NCBI GenBank assembly: GCA_964461535.1
Contig: CAYWUY010000003.1
Span: 38,081 to 102,080 of the forward strand
DNA from: Flavipsychrobacter sp964461535
Lineage (GTDB): Bacteria > Bacteroidota > Bacteroidia > Chitinophagales > Chitinophagaceae
Direction: 5' to 3'
Length of the DNA stretch: 64,000 nucleotides
Each line of letters starts with the position of its first letter. The stretch's first letter is position 1. Both the position numbers and the translations under genes were made by a program. Positions 60,692-64,000 of this stretch are shown here, in pieces. The notes under the pieces were generated by a model. It had not been told where the DNA came from. It did not search any database and saw only the letters and a program-made list of their open reading frames with translations.

Positions 60692-62779
60692 ATGAAACCC
60701 CTGGACAAAAATCAAAAAAAACAGCCGGCAACACCCGTCAAAGAAGATGTGATTAAAAATAATACCGTTATCCCTGTTATCGATTCTGCGAAAGCCGAAA
60801 AATTATTCTGGGGCTCACTAGTAATTATGCTCATTGCATTATGGATATTCGGTTTCAACTCCGGATTTCACAGCGATGAAATGGACTTGAATAACTATAC
60901 TAGAGCTAATTTAAAATACTATGCCACATCTGGTAAAGACACCTCTTTTATGGGAGGTACTGATAGGTCTATTGACGAGTATGTAGATCCTTTACTAAAA
61001 TATTATGGCTCCGCGTTCGAATATCTTCCGGTTATTTTCAATAAAGCTACAGGACTAGACACTTCTGTTAACGAGTATAATTCTCGTCATATATTCATTC
61101 AAATATTTGCTATAGTAGGTATATTATTTACTGGCTTACTAGCAAAACGATATGCCGGATACAAATCTGCATTGATAGTTATTTGGCTCATGTACCTTAC
61201 CCCTATGTACTTTGGTCATGCCATATTCAATTCCAAAGACATTCCATTCTGTACAGGAAGTATAGCTACTTTGTACTTTATAATTCGATTTTTAGATCAG
61301 CTACCTAACCCAAAATGGAGCACCACAATAGGCTTATTGCTTGCATTTGGATTCACCGCCGGTACTCGCTTAGGTGGTGTAATAAATATCATGTATTTCG
61401 GCATTATGGCATTCTTGTATTTAACACAAGGAAAGTACTTTACCGGAGAGAAAATAAAACAACTAGTTAACCCAATTCTTAAAGCTGTAGTGGCCTTTGG
61501 TGGTGCTATAACTATTATAATTTTATCTTGGCCATATTTACTAGTAAATCCAGGCAAACACTTTTTTGAAACACTTAATGTTCTAAAAAAATTCCCTTTA
61601 AGCATTAAGATAACATTTAACGGCACCTTCATGGATTCGTTAACTATTCCACCAGACTATTTACCTAGATTAATTGTAGTTACATTACCTATTATTATTC
61701 TGTTCTTTATAATTGCTGGTATTTTTATAGCTATCACTCGCTTTAAACAATACGACTGGAAAATAACATTCCTAATATTATTTACATGTCTTTTTCCGGC
61801 AGTTTATGCTATAGCCACAAAGGCCGCTCTATATTCAGGCTGGAGGCACTTCTTATTCATATATCCTGGACTAGCAATATTAGGCAGCTTAGCTGTAAAA
61901 CACATATATGAGAATGCAGATAGTAAGGTAATAAGAATTGGCTTCATAGTTCTTGTATTCGCTGGCATGGTAAGACCTGTGATGTGGATGATAAAAAACC
62001 ACCCAAATGAATATACTTATTACAATGAATTTACTGGTGGATTTCAAAAAGCATACTACAACTTCGAAACAGACTACTGGGCTATGGGCATGAAAGACTG
62101 TGTGGACTGGGCTATGAAACACGAGCCTATACTACAGTCTAAAGACACAGTATATATAGCATCTAATATGGAAGCGTTTGTTAGATATTATATAAAACGA
62201 CACTATCCTAAGGCTAAAGTAAAAACCATTCCTATGGGCTGCTTAACAAGATATGGAGGAAAATGGTCGTATGCGTTCTTCAACAACATATTTTTAAGGC
62301 CTGAGTACTTGGAAAACTTCTTCCCACCATGCCAAACTATATATAGCTATAATATAGACGAGATGCCTGTAAATGTGGTGCTTAAAGATACTGTTAGGCT
62401 AGACCTAAAAGCTCAAGAAGCACTTACACAAACTAAATATCAATTGGCAGACTCGTTACTTGGCTATTATTTAAATAATGTTTGCCCATCAAATGTAGGC
62501 TTATATGGTACTTTTGCACTTATAAAGGCAGATTTAAACCAACCACAAAATGCTATACAATACGCCTATAAATGTTTAGAAATTCAGGTATCACCGTTTT
62601 CTCACTACGATGCTCATTGTGCCTTGGGCGTAGCATATGGAAATCAGAGATTATTTGATAGTGCCATTCTCCACTTAAATATCGCTAAACAAATGTTCCC
62701 TAAACTACCAGGAGCAGACAATATCTTAAATCAAGTATTAATGTTTAGACAGCGCCTTCAGCAAGCAGGTCAACAATAA
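60692..62779 (+). CDS. Glycosyltransferase family 39 membrane protein with TPR-like tail
   Basis: A 695-residue protein with a Lys-rich cytoplasmic N-terminus, about ten membrane helices (from residue 32 on), and the acidic loop motif FHSDEMDLNNYTRANL after the first helix, the position of the catalytic Asp in ArnT/PMT-type enzymes. Roughly the last 115 residues form TPR-like helices (QLADSLLGYYLNNVCPS, NAIQYAYKCLEIQ, DSAILHLNIAKQMFP). The TPR lies on the periplasmic side if topology follows the family. It may transfer a sugar from a polyprenyl donor to a protein held by the tail (inference). It is longer than the paralogue at 18352. Confidence 0.82.
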   Translation: MKPLDKNQKKQPATPVKEDVIKNNTVIPVIDSAKAEKLFWGSLVIMLIALWIFGFNSGFHSDEMDLNNYTRANLKYYATSGKDTSFMGGTDRSIDEYVDPLLKYYGSAFEYLPVIFNKATGLDTSVNEYNSRHIFIQIFAIVGILFTGLLAKRYAGYKSALIVIWLMYLTPMYFGHAIFNSKDIPFCTGSIATLYFIIRFLDQLPNPKWSTTIGLLLAFGFTAGTRLGGVINIMYFGIMAFLYLTQGKYFTGEKIKQLVNPILKAVVAFGGAITIIILSWPYLLVNPGKHFFETLNVLKKFPLSIKITFNGTFMDSLTIPPDYLPRLIVVTLPIIILFFIIAGIFIAITRFKQYDWKITFLILFTCLFPAVYAIATKAALYSGWRHFLFIYPGLAILGSLAVKHIYENADSKVIRIGFIVLVFAGMVRPVMWMIKNHPNEYTYYNEFTGGFQKAYYNFETDYWAMGMKDCVDWAMKHEPILQSKDTVYIASNMEAFVRYYIKRHYPKAKVKTIPMGCLTRYGGKWSYAFFNNIFLRPEYLENFFPPCQTIYSYNIDEMPVNVVLKDTVRLDLKAQEALTQTKYQLADSLLGYYLNNVCPSNVGLYGTFALIKADLNQPQNAIQYAYKCLEIQVSPFSHYDAHCALGVAYGNQRLFDSAILHLNIAKQMFPKLPGADNILNQVLMFRQRLQQAGQQ

Positions 62780-62802
62780 AAGGAAAATATAGTATAATAA
62801 CG

Positions 62803-62830
62803 AAGGGCTAGCTTTTACGAGTTAGCCCTT
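62803..62830 (+). terminator. Terminator of the GT39-TPR gene
   Basis: AAGGGCTA and TAGCCCTT pair over 8 bp with a partly paired interior, followed by ATATTTTG; 23 bases after the stop. Confidence 0.75.
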
Positions 62831-63240
62831 ATATTTTGTGTAAAAGAAGCTAAAAATAGTTGGGGACATCATCATATTAGCACAATTATCCGGATAACTT
62901 TAGCTAAAATCACACTTATACTGATTTGAAAATTCACGTATTCTGTTTAACCAACTGAATTAATTTTTAATCTCCATCCTTCAAGGTCAATTCTACAAGT
63001 CATCTTTTCATACAGTACCAGCCTACCATTTTATACTTAATTATTGTAAGTAATAATTATCACAAAATAAATGCTAGAGGTATAGTTCCAAACCCTTAAT
63101 GTTGAAGTAAGCAGTAGTAAACGCTAAAAAGAAAATAGTTACATTTTGCAAAGAACTTATAGAGAATTGGCAACATCTTGAAAAAGCGATTTCATCTAAA
63201 TAACGAATCGAAGATTTCAGATGAATACTTGACTAAAAAA
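62831..63240. other. Intergenic stretch without a gene
   Basis: These 410 bases between the GT39 terminator and the terminator of the next minus-strand gene hold no ORF that I can support, no tRNA or familiar RNA, and no clear promoter box. Composition is AT-rich throughout. Confidence 0.5.
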
Positions 63241-63270
63241 ATCAGAGCCGACCTATTGGCCAGCTCTGAT
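63241..63270 (-). terminator. Terminator of the partial T9SS gene
   Basis: ATCAGAGC and GCTCTGAT pair over 8 bp with a CC/GG pair inside; on the minus strand it is 43 bases after the stop and is followed by TTTTTTTAG. Confidence 0.75.
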
Positions 63271-63313
63271 TTGCATTGTATTAATTACTCTAGTGTATAC
63301 TCAAAACAATAGA

Positions 63314-64000
63314 TTATCTATTTACGCCTAATCTCATGATTTTTTGTGTACCATCTACAACTACAGAAACAACATAGATACCTGTGTTCATATCAGCTGT
63401 AGTTACATTGAATACTTTTAAACCAGCATTATCCAATTTACCATTGAATACTTCTTTTACTAAACGACCAGCAGCATCTAAAACAACAATCTTAACTGTG
63501 CTAGCTTTTTCAAAATTTAAAGAGATGTTAGTAGAAATATTAGATGGGTTAGGATATACATTCAAGCTGCTTAAAGTAGCAGACTCTTCATGTGCAACAC
63601 CAGCTACATAACATACTGTATCGTAGTTCTCGTTCAATGGATCAAAATTAGCCCAACCGTTCATCCAGTTGTCAGTTGTAGTACCAGTACCAGCAAAACC
63701 ACCTATATAGTTAACTTTTGTAAAGAAGCTGTTAGATGCTTTAGAGTTAGTAAAATCTGGAGGAACTGTAGGAACATTGTAGTTAGCATAACCACCCGTA
63801 GTATCATAATTGATTGGGTTGTTAGGGTTAAAAGTATGAGCAGAATTATAACAAATTGGAGATGTACTTGTAGGCACCAAATTAGGATTAGTTGCACTGA
63901 ATGGAGCTGTTAGTTTTACACCTGTTTGTACAGTAGGATATACTTTATTACCATTAGATGATTGATACAACCAAGAAATAGGACCTACAATACCAGCTAA
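63314..64000 (-). CDS. T9SS-sorted surface protein, 5' end outside window
   Basis: About 229 C-terminal codons are visible and the frame is open at the window edge, so the start lies beyond. The visible part has a beta-rich region with the motif VNYIGGFAG...DNWMNGWANFDP (about 115 residues before the T9SS domain), a pattern recurring in Bacteroidota surface proteins. A T9SS type A domain closes it (VYPNPSNISTNISLNF, then NTGIYVVSVVVDG, ending MRLGVNR). It is therefore an outer-surface or secreted protein. Role unknown; the visible repeat-free part does not show an enzyme domain. Confidence 0.85.
   Translation of the reverse strand, partial: LAGIVGPISWLYQSSNGNKVYPTVQTGVKLTAPFSATNPNLVPTSTSPICYNSAHTFNPNNPINYDTTGGYANYNVPTVPPDFTNSKASNSFFTKVNYIGGFAGTGTTTDNWMNGWANFDPLNENYDTVCYVAGVAHEESATLSSLNVYPNPSNISTNISLNFEKASTVKIVVLDAAGRLVKEVFNGKLDNAGLKVFNVTTADMNTGIYVVSVVVDGTQKIMRLGVNR

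Noticed and set aside
62831..63240. Hidden RNA gene in the gap before the last T9SS gene
   Set aside because: No stable structure, tRNA-like fold or promoter could be recognised by eye.

Overview
The window is one AT-rich, gene-dense stretch of a Bacteroidota chromosome. Several independent signs point there. Three proteins carry type IX secretion (T9SS) C-terminal sorting domains. Two NHL-repeat surface proteins look like further T9SS cargo. One secreted protein resembles the C-terminal part of the gliding/T9SS protein GldM. Many genes have the Bacteroidota -7 promoter box TAnnTTTG, and strong Shine-Dalgarno sites are lacking. Typical families of the phylum are present (DUF6600, DUF3667, a stand-alone acyl-CoA mutase large subunit). 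MqnA implies menaquinone synthesis by the futalosine route. Chitinophagales or a close order is my best guess, but it is inference. I saw no tRNA, rRNA, CRISPR array, transposase or prophage gene. Both edges cut genes: a TamB-like protein on the left and a T9SS surface protein on the right.

Layout. 1-6.4 kb: TamB C-terminus, two secreted proteins of unknown role, a PAS protein with an H-box but no ATPase domain, pterin carbinolamine dehydratase and a MmcQ/YjbR protein. 6.5-12.3 kb: a family 2 glycosyltransferase overlapping a polysaccharide deacetylase, then the cell-elongation pair mrdA-rodA followed by an MBL-fold hydrolase. 12.5-25.2 kb: GldM-C-like protein, acyl-CoA dehydrogenase, ComEA-like protein, asnS, serine dehydratase, ArnT-like glycosyltransferase, mutase large subunit, amino-acid permease and a repeat-bearing secreted protein. 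25.2-32.4 kb: mqnA, a DUF2089-YIP1-hydrolase operon, a large Ig-repeat T9SS adhesin-like protein and an SPFH plus ribbon-helix-helix pair. 32.4-42.8 kb: fdx-iscX-kdsC-sirtuin operon, prs, rplY, marR, dnaX, the E2 subunits of pyruvate and 2-oxoglutarate dehydrogenase, and rlmB. 43-46.8 kb: an Ig-repeat T9SS protein broken by a 100-N scaffold gap, an RsmB-like methyltransferase and a small membrane protein. 46.9-58.4 kb: a DegT-family enzyme whose PLP lysine is replaced by histidine, an SDR, a DUF6600 protein, sucD, two NHL-repeat T9SS proteins, and a four-gene block (unknown protein, multi-pass membrane protein, histidine kinase, response regulator). 58.4-64 kb: rpsL-rpsG without fusA, a DUF3667 protein, a GT39 protein with a TPR tail, and the partial T9SS protein.

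Much of the window is core metabolism and information processing: TCA and dehydrogenase complexes, translation, replication, peptidoglycan and PRPP synthesis. Interleaved with it are envelope and surface genes. No classical genomic island is visible. The points most worth a second look are the His-for-Lys DegT enzyme, the tandem palindrome in front of the SPFH/RHH pair, the membrane-protein/two-component block upstream of the NHL proteins, the several promoters that would give leaderless or nearly leaderless mRNAs, and the scaffold gap, which appears to be an assembly artefact that can be closed in frame.
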